NCBI RefSeq assembly: GCF_012910955.1
Contig: NZ_WTVQ01000011.1
Span: 58,605 to 122,604 of the forward strand
DNA from: Aromatoleum diolicum
GTDB taxonomy: Bacteria; Pseudomonadota; Gammaproteobacteria; Burkholderiales; Rhodocyclaceae
DNA length: 64,000 nt
Direction of reading: 5' to 3'
In this document: piece after piece, positions 39,651 through 53,731 of the stretch
How positions within the stretch are numbered: position 1 is the first letter of the stretch
Layout: each line of letters opens with the position of its first letter
The notes under the pieces: model-generated
What the model was told of the DNA's origin: nothing
Databases searched by the model: none
Seen by the model: only the letters and a program-made list of their open reading frames with translations
Translations under genes and position numbers: made by a program

Positions 39651-39712
39651 TTTGTGAAGAAGCGGGATTTTAGCAGATCCCGATCTTACGTCAACTACTT
39701 GTTTCGACTACT

Positions 39713-39802
<90 letters not shown>

Positions 39803-39836
39803 GAGTCCCGCCCGGCCTAGCCTTGCGGGAGGCCGA

Positions 39837-39865
39837 ATTATACGCAGAAGATTTTTTTGGAACAA
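39837..39865 (-). promoter_or_regulatory. Promoter of tRNA-Ser and tRNA-Arg
   Basis: Minus strand TTGTTC (39860-39865), 17-base spacer containing a run of seven A, then TATAAT (39837-39842), about 35 bases before tRNA-Ser. Confidence 0.7.
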
Positions 39866-39907
39866 CACCAAACCAAAAAAAATTTATCTGTCGCGCGATC
39901 GCCCGAA

Positions 39908-40279
39908 TCAGGTATTTATCCGGGGTGCAGCCGGTAGAAATTCCTCGTATGCGCGAACCGCCTCGGCAGCGTACATCAAGGACGGGCCGCCCCCCATATA
40001 GGTGCAGATTGCCAGAGTCTCCATCAGCTGTTCGCGCGTCACGCCACGGCGGATCAGGGCCTTCACGTGAAAACCGATACAGGCATCGCAGCGCGATGCA
40101 ACGCCGATGGCCAGGGCGATGAGTTCCTTGTTCAGGGCCGTGACAGCCCCTTCCTTCAATGCCCCCTTGGCCATCAGGTTGAAGCCCTGCATTGTCTCGG
40201 GCGTTTCCGTACGCAGCGCTTCCAGCGCCTTCGACACATCTCGGGTAATCTGAGTGAAGGGATTTTTCTGACATGGCAC
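39908..40279 (-). CDS. Carboxymuconolactone decarboxylase / AhpD-like protein
   Basis: A 123-residue single-domain protein of the CMD/AhpD family. The redox motif CDACIGFH (Cys-x2-Cys and His) lies mid-protein; the family includes AhpD peroxidase partners and carboxymuconolactone decarboxylases. The motif favours a disulphide-redox role. The start is uncertain: the frame opens with a GTG at 40279 in GTGCCA, and no clear ribosome-binding site supports it. No aromatic-degradation or alkyl hydroperoxide reductase genes are nearby. Confidence 0.85.
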   Translation of the reverse strand: MPCQKNPFTQITRDVSKALEALRTETPETMQGFNLMAKGALKEGAVTALNKELIALAIGVASRCDACIGFHVKALIRRGVTREQLMETLAICTYMGGGPSLMYAAEAVRAYEEFLPAAPRINT

Positions 40280-40432
40280 CCCTAAATTTAAGCTTTTACT
40301 GATATATCAGCGTCTCGCCCGCTTCGAAACAACATTACGGGCGTGTCGGCAAAGACCCAGAAAGTCAAACAGCATTGCCAGAGCGGCGAAACTCACGCAG
40401 AATCATGCGGTTGTAAATGACGGAGCCGCTCC

Positions 40433-43137
<2,705 letters not shown>

Positions 43138-43248
43138 TCAATTCAATAGGTAGGCGACGGTTGTTGCGACGGCATCGAAGATTCCGGCGCCAACCCCTTC
43201 TGATTCATGGAATTTTATTGCAAAACCGAGCGATTACCGCAGCGCACA

Positions 43249-43254
43249 ATTATA
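43249..43254 (-). promoter_or_regulatory. Possible -10 box for serS
   Basis: TATAAT on the minus strand in an AT-rich patch (43210-43300) that stands out from the GC-rich surroundings. The -35 is poor. Tentative. Confidence 0.35.
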
Positions 43255-43299
43255 TTAATAAAATCAATCGTTTATTGACATTTCGCAATCAAAGTTTTC

Positions 43300-43327
43300 T
43301 TGCATTCGGCACGATCTGGCTTAGAGT
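43300..43327 (+). promoter_or_regulatory. Possible promoter of the small gene at 43385
   Basis: TTGCAT (43300-43305), 16-base spacer, TAGAGT (43322-43327). A TTGACA is also present at 43275 but lacks a matching -10. Confidence 0.4.
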
Positions 43328-43384
43328 TAACAGGCCATACCAACGCCGCATCAGACGGCGCTCGTGACATTAGAGGAGATACGC

Positions 43385-43648
43385 ATGTTGTCTATCAGAG
43401 ACTGCCTTGATTATTGCGATTTGACCGATGACGAAGTAGCACTCATTGCCGAGCATGAAGGCATACCCGATGTGGCCGCCGCGCAGATTGTCTGCGGCAT
43501 GGTCCAGACACCCGAAGGGGTGCTCGTGCTGACCGGTTACATGCAGGACTTGATCGAGAGAGCCACCCAGCGCGGTGACTTCGACCGGGCCGAGCGCGCG
43601 AAAAACGTTTGCGCACGCTTCATGGCTGACCATCCGCTGCCCCACTGA
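43385..43648 (+). CDS. Small conserved-looking protein of unknown function
   Basis: An 87-residue soluble acidic protein (MLSIRDCLDYCDLTDDEVAL). An excellent ribosome-binding site, GAGGAG, lies 6 bases before the ATG. Predicted mostly helical, with four cysteines (residues 7, 11, 44 and 77) not in a known metal-binding spacing. The sequence RIRDCLD-CDLT resembles nothing I can name. It is convergent with rarA, 13 bases apart, and divergent from serS. No function can be assigned. Confidence 0.75.
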   Translation: MLSIRDCLDYCDLTDDEVALIAEHEGIPDVAAAQIVCGMVQTPEGVLVLTGYMQDLIERATQRGDFDRAERAKNVCARFMADHPLPH

Positions 43649-43661
43649 GGGCTGCCCCGTA

Positions 43662-44987
43662 TCACAAATCCGGGGCGGGCCGCCGGGCCGCCGCCTCGTC
43701 CAGTTCACGCAGGTGGTCGAGCTTGGCGGCTATGCGCCCCTCGAGTCCATACGGTGTCGGGCGATACCAACCCTGCCGCGGCACGCCATCCGGCAAATAG
43801 CTTTCGCCTGCAGCGTAGGCTTCCGGCTCGTCGTGGGCGTAGCGATATGTCTTGCCGTAGCCAAGCTCCTTCATGAGCCGGGTTGGGGCGTTGCGCAGGT
43901 GCAGCGGTACCGGACGTGAGGCATCGCTGGCAACGTATTTTCGCGCGGCGCTATAAGCGTTGTAGACAGCATTCGATTTTGCGGCACACGCGAGAAAGAT
44001 CGTCGCCTGTGCGAGCGCCAATTCGCCTTCCGGGGATCCGAGCCGCTCATAGGCACTACACGCGTTGAGCGTGATTTCAAGCGCCCGAGGGTCGGCCAGA
44101 CCGATATCCTCAACCGCCATACGTACAAGTCGCCGCCCCAGGTACAGTGCGTCCGCGCCGCCATCCAGCATCCGGCACAGCCAGTAGAGCGCCGCGTCCG
44201 GATTTGAGCCGCGCACTGATTTATGAAGGGCCGAAATTTGATCGTAGAACGCCTCGCCGCCCTTGTCGAAGCGGCGCAGCTTGCTTGACAACGCCTCGTC
44301 AACAAACTCCGGAGTTACCGGATTGACGCCCGTCGTTTCTGCGGCGACTTGCACCTGCTCGATCAGGTTCATCAGCCGGCGCGCATCGCCATCGGCAAAG
44401 CCAACCATGCGCTCACGAGCGGTCTCGGCAAATGCAAGTCCGGGACAGGCAAGCGCGCGGGCGCGCTCGAACAGACCGTTCATCGCCTCGTTCTCGAGCG
44501 GTTCGAGTACATATACCGCAGCACGCGACAGCAGCGCGGAATTGACCTCGAACGATGGATTCTCGGTCGTAGCGCCGATGAAAGTCACCAGCCCCTGCTC
44601 GACGAACGGCAGGAAGGCGTCCTGCTGGGCCTTGTTGAAACGGTGCACTTCATCGACAAACAGGATCGTGTGCCGGCCGCGCGCCTTGGCCGCCTGCGCC
44701 TGACTGATTGCCTCGCGAATATCCTTGACGCCGGAAAACACCGCCGACAGCGCGACGAATTCTGCATCGAAGGCCTGCGCCATGAGTCGCGCCAACGTCG
44801 TCTTGCCAACGCCTGGCGGCCCCCACAGGATCATCGAATGCAGCTTGCCGGATTCGAAAGCCAGCCGCAGTGGCTTGCCGGACCCGAGCAGATGGGGCTG
44901 CCCGGCGAGTTCGTCGAGCCGCGTCGGCCTCATCCTCTCCGCCAACGGTATATGCGGCGGTTCAATGGAGTCGAAAAGGTCAGCCAT
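43662..44987 (-). CDS. rarA: Replication-associated recombination protein A (RarA/MgsA)
   Basis: A clamp-loader-like AAA+ ATPase acting at stalled replication forks. Of its 441 residues, Walker A is GPPGVGKTTLA, Walker B region LFVDEVHRFNKAQQDA, and sensor-1 GATTENPSFEVNSALLSR; the C-terminal part (KSVRGSNPDAALYWLCRML) is the tetramerisation domain. The frame extends upstream through lolA's end; I start at MADLFDSIEPP. The rarA-lolA-ftsK order is widely conserved. Confidence 0.97.
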   Translation of the reverse strand: MADLFDSIEPPHIPLAERMRPTRLDELAGQPHLLGSGKPLRLAFESGKLHSMILWGPPGVGKTTLARLMAQAFDAEFVALSAVFSGVKDIREAISQAQAAKARGRHTILFVDEVHRFNKAQQDAFLPFVEQGLVTFIGATTENPSFEVNSALLSRAAVYVLEPLENEAMNGLFERARALACPGLAFAETARERMVGFADGDARRLMNLIEQVQVAAETTGVNPVTPEFVDEALSSKLRRFDKGGEAFYDQISALHKSVRGSNPDAALYWLCRMLDGGADALYLGRRLVRMAVEDIGLADPRALEITLNACSAYERLGSPEGELALAQATIFLACAAKSNAVYNAYSAARKYVASDASRPVPLHLRNAPTRLMKELGYGKTYRYAHDEPEAYAAGESYLPDGVPRQGWYRPTPYGLEGRIAAKLDHLRELDEAAARRPAPDL

Positions 44988-45003
44988 CCCGGAAAGCTGT
45001 GTC

Positions 45004-45648
45004 TCAGTCGCCGATGACGTCGGCGCCGGGTGGCGGCGAGAAGCGGAACAGGGCCGGATCGGGCCGCACGTTGGCAACCAACGAGCGAAACTCGATCAGA
45101 GTAGTCTGACCGAAATTATCCTTCAGTTCCATGCGCTTCAGCAGCCCGCCTGAAAGCCCCATGCGCATCGACTCGAAGCTGCTATCAGCCTTCTTGGGTT
45201 TCGCAAGCACCCATTCCAAACCATCACTCACCCCTGCTTCGGCAAGATCGAAATTGCGATCGAGCACGTCGTCGCCGGCAAGAATGGCCGCCGGCGTGCT
45301 GCCCAACGCATCGCCAAGACGCTTGACCGTAACTTGGTTGAGATCGCGATCCCAAGACCACAACTTCTCGCCATCGCTTACCAGCAGCTGCGCGTACGGC
45401 TTGTCGTAGGTCCAGCGGAATTTGCCCGGACGCGCGAATACGAAACTGCCGCTGGCGTGCTGCGGCTTGCGCCCGGAGGCTGCAGAAACCGTTTGATCGA
45501 ATTCTCCCTGCGCACTCCGCGCCCCCTCAACGAACTGGTGTAGTTGCGCAATGCCGCCCGCCGCCGAAGCGGTCAGTGAGACGCATGACAGCGCGGCAAC
45601 GAGGCCTACTCGTGCAGCCACCCAACGCACATTGCCGGACGATTTCAT
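45004..45648 (-). CDS. lolA: Outer membrane lipoprotein carrier protein LolA
   Basis: A 214-residue periplasmic chaperone that carries lipoproteins from the inner membrane to LolB. Signal peptide ending near TASAAGG, then the LolA beta-barrel with [20 protein letters not shown], the family hallmark. Its ATG overlaps the ftsK stop (ATGA at 45645-45648); rarA follows after 16 bases. Confidence 0.95.
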   Translation of the reverse strand: MKSSGNVRWVAARVGLVAALSCVSLTASAAGGIAQLHQFVEGARSAQGEFDQTVSAASGRKPQHASGSFVFARPGKFRWTYDKPYAQLLVSDGEKLWSWDRDLNQVTVKRLGDALGSTPAAILAGDDVLDRNFDLAEAGVSDGLEWVLAKPKKADSSFESMRMGLSGGLLKRMELKDNFGQTTLIEFRSLVANVRPDPALFRFSPPPGADVIGD

Positions 45649-47948
45649 TCGCTTTCCTTCGCGGGCACAATCACCTCGCGGTTGCCGTTGGAGCCCATCG
45701 CAGAAACGAGACCCGCGCGCTCCATCTGCTCGATCAATCTCGCTGCACGGTTGTAACCAATGCGCAGGTGACGCTGCACCAGCGAGATCGATGGGCGTCG
45801 AGTCTTGATAACCACTTCGACCGCTTGGTCGTACAAAGGATCGGCTTCGCCCTCACCCTCGCCGCCCCCACCACCAAGCGCGGCCTCCAGCTCTTCCTCG
45901 GGCGCGGACAGAATGCCTTCGATGTAGTCCGGCGGACCACTGCGTTTGAGGTGCTCTACCACCTTGTGCACTTCGTCATCAGCGACGAAGGCACCATGCA
46001 CGCGCACCGGCAAGCCCGTGCCCGGTGCGAGATAGAGCATGTCGCCCATACCCAGCAGGGCTTCGGCGCCCATTTGATCGAGAATCGTGCGCGAATCGAT
46101 CTTGCTCGACACCTGAAACGCAATCCGCGTCGGCACGTTGGCCTTGATGAGCCCCGTAATGACGTCGACCGACGGACGCTGGGTGGCGAGGATCAGGTGG
46201 ATGCCGGCAGCGCGCGCCTTCTGCGCGAGGCGTGCTATCAACTCCTCGACCTTCTTGCCGACCACCATCATCATGTCTGCAAGCTCGTCCACCACCACCA
46301 CGATGTGCGGCAGCGTTTCGAGCGGCTCGGGGTTGTCCGGATTGATGGCGAATGGGTTCTTCAGCGGCTTCTCGGCTTTCTCCGCCTCGGTCACCGCCTT
46401 GTTGAAGCCAGCCAGGTTACGCACCCCCACGGCTGCCATCAGCTTGTAGCGCTTGTCCATCTCCACCACGCACCAGTTGAGGGCGTTGGCTGCGTGCTTC
46501 ATGTCGGTGACGACCGGCGCGAGCAGATGCGGGATGCCCTCGTAGATCGAGAGTTCCAGCATCTTCGGGTCCACCATGATGAGGCGAACCTTCTCCGGCC
46601 CGGCCTTGTAGAGCAGCGACAGAATCATCGCGTTGATCCCGACCGACTTGCCCGAACCGGTGGTACCGGCCACCAGCAGATGAGGCATCTTCGCGAGATC
46701 CGCGACCACCGGCTGACCGCCGATGTCCTTGCCGAGCGCGACCGTCAGGGCCGAATGCATGTCATGATAGGCTTTCGAGCCGAGGATCTCCGACAGGCGA
46801 ACAGTCTGGCGCTTGGCGTTGGGCAACTCGAGAGCCATGCAAGACTTGCCCGGTACCGTCTCGACGACGCGGATCGACACCAGCGACAAGGCGCGCGCCA
46901 GATCCTTGGCAAGGTTCACGACCTGACTACCCTTCACACCGGTAGCCGGTTCGATTTCATAGCGTGTCACCACCGGGCCCGGATACGCAGCCAGCACCTT
47001 GACCTCGACTCCGAAGTCGGCAAGCCTGTTTTCAATCAGGCGCGACGTGAATTCGAGTGTCTCTGCCGAGGGCGGCTCGACGTCACCCGACGGCAGGTCA
47101 AGCAGACTGAGAGGTGGAATGGCCCCGACCGGCAGGTCGGAGAACAGCGGCTGCTGGCGCTCCTGCAGACGCTCCTTTTCCACTCGCTCGGATTTCTGCA
47201 CCTCGACCACCGCAGGCTCGATGCGTAACTGCGGCGGTGGGGCCGCTTCGGTCTTGCGTCGCTTGGTTTCGACCACCGCTTCACGCTTCTGCGCCACCTG
47301 CTGTCCGACCTTGCGATCCTGCCAGCCAAACCACGCACGCTGCGTCGCCAACCACGCGTGCTCAAGCGACAGCCCGACCCGTTCAATCACCGAAAACCAT
47401 GAAATCCCGGAGAACAGGCTCAAGCCCGAAGCGAGGAGCGCCAGCAACAGCAGCGTGCCGCCGGTAAAGCCGAGATAGCGCTGCACCGCCATCCCCAGTT
47501 CGACCCCCAACAGGCCACCGGGCGCGAGAGGAATGCTGGCGCCATGGGAATAGAAACGCAGGGATTCAAGCGCACTGCTCGCCAGTAGCACCACGAAGAA
47601 TCCGCACAACACGATGAAGAAGGAACGCTTGTCGAGTCGCAGATCGTGGCGCAGGCGACGGAATCCCCATATCAGCCCGTAGCCCAGAAAGACCACCCAC
47701 CACCAGGCAGACAAGCCGAAGAGATAAAAGAGCAGATCAGCCAGCCAGGCACCGAAACGGCCACCGGGATTGCTGACACGCGCCACCTCGGCCGCATGCG
47801 ACCAACCGGGATCGGATTTGCTGTAACCGAGCAGCACCAGACCGACATAGAGTGACATCACGCCGAGAATTAGCCAGCGTGCTTCCTGAAGAAGGAGGGA
47901 GATCTTTTCCGGCAGGGGCTGGGAACGGGGGGACTGGCGGGACGACAT
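45645..47948 (-). CDS. ftsK: DNA translocase FtsK
   Basis: A septal DNA pump coordinating chromosome dimer resolution with division. About 767 residues: four N-terminal membrane helices (starting [18 protein letters not shown]), a short linker, the motor domain with Walker A in [14 protein letters not shown] and [14 protein letters not shown], and a C-terminal winged-helix gamma domain ([20 protein letters not shown]) that reads KOPS. I take the ATG at 47948; a TTG 14 codons upstream is also in frame. The glycine/glutamate-rich insert [10 protein letters not shown] precedes gamma. Confidence 0.97.
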   Translation of the reverse strand: MSSRQSPRSQPLPEKISLLLQEARWLILGVMSLYVGLVLLGYSKSDPGWSHAAEVARVSNPGGRFGAWLADLLFYLFGLSAWWWVVFLGYGLIWGFRRLRHDLRLDKRSFFIVLCGFFVVLLASSALESLRFYSHGASIPLAPGGLLGVELGMAVQRYLGFTGGTLLLLALLASGLSLFSGISWFSVIERVGLSLEHAWLATQRAWFGWQDRKVGQQVAQKREAVVETKRRKTEAAPPPQLRIEPAVVEVQKSERVEKERLQERQQPLFSDLPVGAIPPLSLLDLPSGDVEPPSAETLEFTSRLIENRLADFGVEVKVLAAYPGPVVTRYEIEPATGVKGSQVVNLAKDLARALSLVSIRVVETVPGKSCMALELPNAKRQTVRLSEILGSKAYHDMHSALTVALGKDIGGQPVVADLAKMPHLLVAGTTGSGKSVGINAMILSLLYKAGPEKVRLIMVDPKMLELSIYEGIPHLLAPVVTDMKHAANALNWCVVEMDKRYKLMAAVGVRNLAGFNKAVTEAEKAEKPLKNPFAINPDNPEPLETLPHIVVVVDELADMMMVVGKKVEELIARLAQKARAAGIHLILATQRPSVDVITGLIKANVPTRIAFQVSSKIDSRTILDQMGAEALLGMGDMLYLAPGTGLPVRVHGAFVADDEVHKVVEHLKRSGPPDYIEGILSAPEEELEAALGGGGGEGEGEADPLYDQAVEVVIKTRRPSISLVQRHLRIGYNRAARLIEQMERAGLVSAMGSNGNREVIVPAKESE

Positions 47949-48058
47949 CGGAGCGGAAACCAAAGCCCTGGAAAAATCAACAGTCCGCAATTATATGCGA
48001 TCGGCCCGTCAGGCCGCTGCCGCTGTTGCGAAGCGAAACAGAGCAACCGGGACCAGGC

Positions 48059-48730
48059 TCAGAGTTCATTAAGGCGATCGCGCAGGACGATGCCGCGATC
48101 GGTTTCCTCAATCAGGCCTTGCGTGCTCAGATCCTTCATCACACGACTGACCATTTCGCGCGAGGCGCCGATCATCTTCGCAATGTCCTGCTTGGTGATC
48201 TTGCGCACCACCACTGCGTCGCCATTCACGTCTTCGGACATTTCGAGCAGCAGCCGCGCAACTCGGCCATATACGTCCATCAGGGCGAGACTCTCGATCT
48301 TGCGATCGGCATTGCGCAGACGGTCGGCGAGATTGCACATGATGCGCCACGCGACCTCGAAATTGTCCTGCATGATGCGGCGAAAATCGTGCTTGGCGAT
48401 CATTACGAGATCCGCAGGCGTCACCGCCACGACCGATGCCGAGCGTGGCTGCTCGCCAAAGATGCCCATCTCGCCGAAGAGCTCTCCCTGACCAAGGATG
48501 CTCAGAATCACCTCGCGCCCATCCTCATCGCTGACCACGACCTTCAGGCTGCCGGTCAGCACGAAATAGACGAAATCGCTGCGATCACCTGCATGCAGCA
48601 CGCTCTGCCCACGCGGAATGCGACGCATCACGGCGGCATGGGCAACCGTCGCGAGCGTGTCATCCGACAAGCCGTGAAAGAGCGGAAACGTCCTCAGTGC
48701 GGCGGTCGAAACGGCGGTAGCCTGCGTCAT
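48059..48730 (-). CDS. Crp/Fnr-family transcriptional regulator
   Basis: A 223-residue regulator: cyclic-nucleotide-binding beta-barrel (FVYFVLTGSLKVVVSDEDGRE, then GQGELFGEMGIFGEQPRSA) and a winged helix with KQDIAKMIGASREMVSRVMK. The barrel keeps GELFGE and PRSA, like Crp-type cNMP-binding proteins; it lacks the FNR cysteines. The ligand is not certain. It is divergent from trxB. Its own promoter is not clear. Confidence 0.93.
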   Translation of the reverse strand: MTQATAVSTAALRTFPLFHGLSDDTLATVAHAAVMRRIPRGQSVLHAGDRSDFVYFVLTGSLKVVVSDEDGREVILSILGQGELFGEMGIFGEQPRSASVVAVTPADLVMIAKHDFRRIMQDNFEVAWRIMCNLADRLRNADRKIESLALMDVYGRVARLLLEMSEDVNGDAVVVRKITKQDIAKMIGASREMVSRVMKDLSTQGLIEETDRGIVLRDRLNEL

Positions 48731-48732
48731 GA

Positions 48733-49911
<1,179 letters not shown>

Positions 49912-49919
49912 GTCCTGTG

Positions 49920-51002
49920 ATGGCCCGTCCGCCCCGTCCTGCGTCAGCCAGACCGGCAGATCGGAGCGGGCCGTCACGCAGCACGCTTGAGGAGCTTGCC
50001 ACTCTGCGTGGCAAACTCCGCCAAGACAGGGGCGGCAGCAGAACAACCGGATCGACGCCTCCCGGCAAGACAGCGCCCGAACCCGATACCTCGGCACTGA
50101 CTGGTGCAGACACTAGAGATAGCGATCTGCTGCGTGTCGCATTGCGCGACGTAAAACCGCTGAACCACGCGAACCAGCGCGCTGAAATCGATACACCCAA
50201 GCCTCCTCCCGTACCGCGCCCACGAACCACGACCGAGGTAGAGGACGATGCGCCCGTCGCGCAGCGTCGTAGACAGGCCCCCACCGATGGCCGGGAGCTT
50301 TTCCACTTCGCGATGGGGGACGTTACACCAATCCCGTCCGCGAACCGCGCTGAAATTGGCGTCGATCGCGGCCTTGCACGGCGACGCAGGGCGGGCAATT
50401 TAAAGGAAGCGGAACAGGGGGCGATGAACACCATTCCACTGCTTCCTCTCGAACCTGAAAAGCTTGATCCGGCCGAGCTCTTCCGCTATGCCGTGCGTGG
50501 CTCTCAACCCGTCAATACGCGCAATCGCGCCGAGCTCAGCCCACCGGCTCCGATGCCGCAGCCACTCAAGCACTTTGAAGACGAACACGCGGCACTGCGC
50601 GAATCGCTCGATGCACCGATGAGTCTGGAAGACAGGCTCGAAATGGGCGACGAGGCAGCTTTCCTGCGCCCAGGTCTGCCACGCCGTGTGCTAACAGACT
50701 TGCGCCGCGGACGCTGGGTGCTGCAAGGGCAACTTGACCTGCATGGGCTCAATCGTGACGAGGCGCGCGGCGAACTGTCGCGCTTTCTGACTGCAAGTCT
50801 GCAGCAAGGCCGCCGCTGCGTGCGGGTGATCCATGGCAAGGGACTGGGCTCGCCGGGCAAGGAGTCGATCCTGAAACAACTCTCGCGCGGCTGGCTCGCG
50901 CAGCGCGAAGAGATCCTCGCCTTCTGCCAGGCCGGCCCGCACGACGGAGGGTCGGGTGCCCTACTGGTGCTCCTCAGGGCAGGAAATCCCGCCCGTGGCT
51001 GA
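49920..51002 (+). CDS. Smr (MutS2 C-terminal-like) domain protein with three N-terminal motif repeats
   Basis: A 360-residue protein with a C-terminal Smr nuclease-type domain (LDLHGLNRDEAR at about residue 282, IHGKGLGS at 314). Smr domains bind or cut nucleic acids, including ribosome-rescue nucleases. The first 220 residues are unusual: three repeats (69-90, 125-146, 185-206) share the pattern LF..A..DV.P....NRAEI, for instance ELFHFAMGDVTPIPSANRAE. They are separated by Pro/Arg/Thr-rich disordered linkers. The ATG at 49920 is preceded by an adjacent GTG. It follows trxB by 8 bases and converges on glnB. Confidence 0.85.
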   Translation: MARPPRPASARPADRSGPSRSTLEELATLRGKLRQDRGGSRTTGSTPPGKTAPEPDTSALTGADTRDSDLLRVALRDVKPLNHANQRAEIDTPKPPPVPRPRTTTEVEDDAPVAQRRRQAPTDGRELFHFAMGDVTPIPSANRAEIGVDRGLARRRRAGNLKEAEQGAMNTIPLLPLEPEKLDPAELFRYAVRGSQPVNTRNRAELSPPAPMPQPLKHFEDEHAALRESLDAPMSLEDRLEMGDEAAFLRPGLPRRVLTDLRRGRWVLQGQLDLHGLNRDEARGELSRFLTASLQQGRRCVRVIHGKGLGSPGKESILKQLSRGWLAQREEILAFCQAGPHDGGSGALLVLLRAGNPARG

Positions 51003-51050
51003 CTGGCGGCCCGGTCAAGCGAGACAACTGTCCGGTTACGATGCACGCAG

Positions 51051-51068
51051 GGCGGCATTCGCCGCCCC
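51051..51068. other. Hairpin between the Smr gene and glnB
   Basis: GGGCGGC/GCCGCCC with a 4-base loop (ATTC) in the 74-base convergent gap; on the plus strand it is followed by C-rich sequence, not U. A weak terminator at best. Confidence 0.4.
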
Positions 51069-51076
51069 CCCTGCGA

Positions 51077-51436
<360 letters not shown>

Positions 51437-51447
51437 CTAGTGCCCTG

Positions 51448-53073
51448 TCAGTATTCATCCTGATAGCGCGATGTTATCGGATAACGCCAGTCCCTGCCGA
51501 AACCACGCTTGGTCACCCGAATACCGACCGGCGATTGTCGCCGCTTGTATTCGTTGCGCTTGAGCATGGCGACGGTCCGCCGCACCTCGGCCTCCGGGTA
51601 TCCGCGGGCGATTATTTCGCGCGGCGACTCGTCACCCTCCATATAGGCCTCGATGATCGCATCCAGTACTTCATAGGGCGGCAGAGAGTCCTGGTCGGTC
51701 TGGTCGGGCTTGAGCTCGGCCGACGGCGGACGCGTAATGATGTTTTCCGGGATCACCGGACTCACCGTGTTGCGCCAGCGGGACAAGCGGAATACAAATG
51801 TCTTGTAGAGATCCTTGAGTACCGCGAATCCGCCCGCCATGTCGCCGTAAAGCGTTGCATAGCCGGTCGCCATCTCACTCTTGTTGCCCGTCGTGAGCAC
51901 TATTGCGCCGGTCTTGTTCGACAACGCCATCAGGATCATGCCGCGGATACGGCTCTGAAGGTTCTCCTCGGTCGTGTCGGCGGGCAGCCCCTTGAACTGG
52001 TCGGCCAGCAGGTCGCCGAACGTTCTCATCGCCGGCTCGATCGGAATTTCGTCGTAGCGCACCCCGAGGTTCGCCACCAGCGCACGGGAATCATCGAGAC
52101 TCATCTGGGCCGTATAGGGCGACTGCATCATCACCGCGCGTACTCGCTCTGGCCCCAAGGCATCAACGGCGACGCACAAGGTCAGCGCCGAGTCGATACC
52201 GCCAGACAGCCCGATGATCGCCCCGGGAAAGCCATTCTTCCCCAGATAATCGCGCACCCCCGTCTTGAGCGCCTCATACACTTCCGCTTCGATCGGACGC
52301 GGTGGTGCCACGTCACCCGACACCCAGCTTCCGCTGCGCAGGTAGACAAGGTCGACACGTTCCTCGAAAGACGGCGCCTGATAGGCAAGTTTGCCGTTAG
52401 CGTCGAGCGCAAACGACGCACCATCGAAGACCAGTTCGTCCTGCCCGCCAACCATGTTGCAGTAAAGCACTGGCAGACCGGTATCGGCAACGCGGTCGCG
52501 CAGCACCTCGTAGCGCCGCTGCAACTTGTTCATGTGATACGGCGAAGCATTCAGTCCCAGTAACACTTCGGCGCCTTCGGCGCGTGCCAGTTCCGCCGGT
52601 CCCGCCTCCCAGAGGTCGGCACAGATGTTTACGCCGAGCTTCACCCCCTTCAACTCGAACACGCACGCGGCAAGGCCACGGTCGAAATAGCGTTCCTCAT
52701 CGAACACTTCGTAGTTCGGCAGCAAGTGCTTATGGTACGTAGCAACAACCTGGCCATCGCGGATCACTGAGGCCGCGTTATAGCGCCATTCGTGACGCTC
52801 CTCGGGATGCCCCAGCACCAGGGTGATATCGCGCGTCTGCGCAGCAATGCGTGCCACTTCGTGCGCGCAGGCGCGATAGAAATCCGGGCGCAACAGCAGA
52901 TCTTCGGGGGGGTAACCCGATAGAGCCAGCTCGGGTGTCAACAACAGGTCAGCCCCCAAGCTGCGAGCTTGTTCGAGTGCGCGGATGATCCGGTCGGCGT
53001 TAGCCGTCAGGTCGCCGACGGTGACATTCAGCTGGGCAACCGCAATGGAGAGGGATTGGTCGTTCGGTTTCAT
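51448..53073 (-). CDS. nadE: Glutamine-dependent NAD+ synthetase
   Basis: Amidates nicotinic acid adenine dinucleotide to NAD. A 541-residue fusion: an N-terminal nitrilase-like glutaminase (Glu in LTPELALSGYPPEDL, Lys in YHKHLLPNYEVFDE, Cys in VNICADLWE) and a C-terminal synthetase with the PP-loop IGLSGGIDSALT. The upstream frame is open for 20 codons; the ATG at 53073 gives the family N-terminus. glnB is downstream. Confidence 0.97.
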   Translation of the reverse strand: MKPNDQSLSIAVAQLNVTVGDLTANADRIIRALEQARSLGADLLLTPELALSGYPPEDLLLRPDFYRACAHEVARIAAQTRDITLVLGHPEERHEWRYNAASVIRDGQVVATYHKHLLPNYEVFDEERYFDRGLAACVFELKGVKLGVNICADLWEAGPAELARAEGAEVLLGLNASPYHMNKLQRRYEVLRDRVADTGLPVLYCNMVGGQDELVFDGASFALDANGKLAYQAPSFEERVDLVYLRSGSWVSGDVAPPRPIEAEVYEALKTGVRDYLGKNGFPGAIIGLSGGIDSALTLCVAVDALGPERVRAVMMQSPYTAQMSLDDSRALVANLGVRYDEIPIEPAMRTFGDLLADQFKGLPADTTEENLQSRIRGMILMALSNKTGAIVLTTGNKSEMATGYATLYGDMAGGFAVLKDLYKTFVFRLSRWRNTVSPVIPENIITRPPSAELKPDQTDQDSLPPYEVLDAIIEAYMEGDESPREIIARGYPEAEVRRTVAMLKRNEYKRRQSPVGIRVTKRGFGRDWRYPITSRYQDEY

Positions 53074-53253
53074 GGGCGCAACTATACCGCTTCGGCTCGG
53101 CGCACGCGCGAGTCGGACCCCACCGACGCGCAACGCCTAATGCACGAGCAACTCCGAAACCTTCTCTTACGTTTGATCGCTGAACCGCGGCACAGCGCTC
53201 GTCGGCGCGCAGACCTACAATTGAATCATCATCAACAGCCGCCAGGTTTCACC

Positions 53254-53643
53254 ATGATCATCCGCCTCGCCCTGGTCACATCCCTGGTTGGCCTCGCGGC
53301 GTGCTCGTCCGCACCGCCTCTCGCCCCCAGTGCCAGCCCCGGGCTAATTGACACACCCCCAAGCACGGAACAACAGCAACTGGAATTCAAGCTCGCGAGT
53401 GGCACCTATCGTTGCGACATGGGCCAGCGGGTCGAGGTACAGCGTGCTCCCGGCGACAATCAACTCATCCAGATCGGCTGGACAGGCAAACGCTACCAAC
53501 TGACGCGCAACCCCTCCCATTCAGGCCTGCCTCGCTTCGAGGACAGCCGAAGCGGACTGGTCTGGATCGATCTACCGTGGAAGAGCATTCTGCTCGACGG
53601 ACAGACGAACAGACCGCTCGCCAGCGAGTGCAAGCTCAGCTGA
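53254..53643 (+). CDS. Putative lipoprotein with MliC-like (lysozyme inhibitor) domain
   Basis: A 129-residue protein: signal peptide with lipobox LAAC (Cys17), a short Pro/Ser-rich linker, then an eight-stranded-type domain beginning YRCDMGQRVEVQ and ending ASECKLS. Two conserved cysteines far apart, the YRC start, and a VWIDLPWKSILLDG strand recall MliC/PliC C-type lysozyme inhibitors. This similarity is from memory of the family pattern and is not proven. It is divergent from nadE and convergent with ppa. Confidence 0.75.
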   Translation: MIIRLALVTSLVGLAACSSAPPLAPSASPGLIDTPPSTEQQQLEFKLASGTYRCDMGQRVEVQRAPGDNQLIQIGWTGKRYQLTRNPSHSGLPRFEDSRSGLVWIDLPWKSILLDGQTNRPLASECKLS

Positions 53644-53680
53644 TTCGCGCCAACACCCACCAGTGCGCGTTGCCACACAT

Positions 53681-53713
53681 AAAAATGGCCCGCATGGAGC
53701 GGGCCATTTTTCA
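53681..53713. terminator. Bidirectional terminator between the lipoprotein gene and ppa
   Basis: A 9-bp perfect stem (ATGGCCCGC/GCGGGCCAT) with a 5-base loop, A-run on the left and T-run on the right. Serves both convergent genes. Confidence 0.9.
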
Positions 53714-53731
53714 AGCTCCAGAGCGCAGCGC

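Noticed and set aside
43308..43325. GG-GC pattern resembling a sigma-54 promoter before the small gene
   Set aside because: The spacing between GG and GC is nine bases instead of ten and the TTGCW element is missing.
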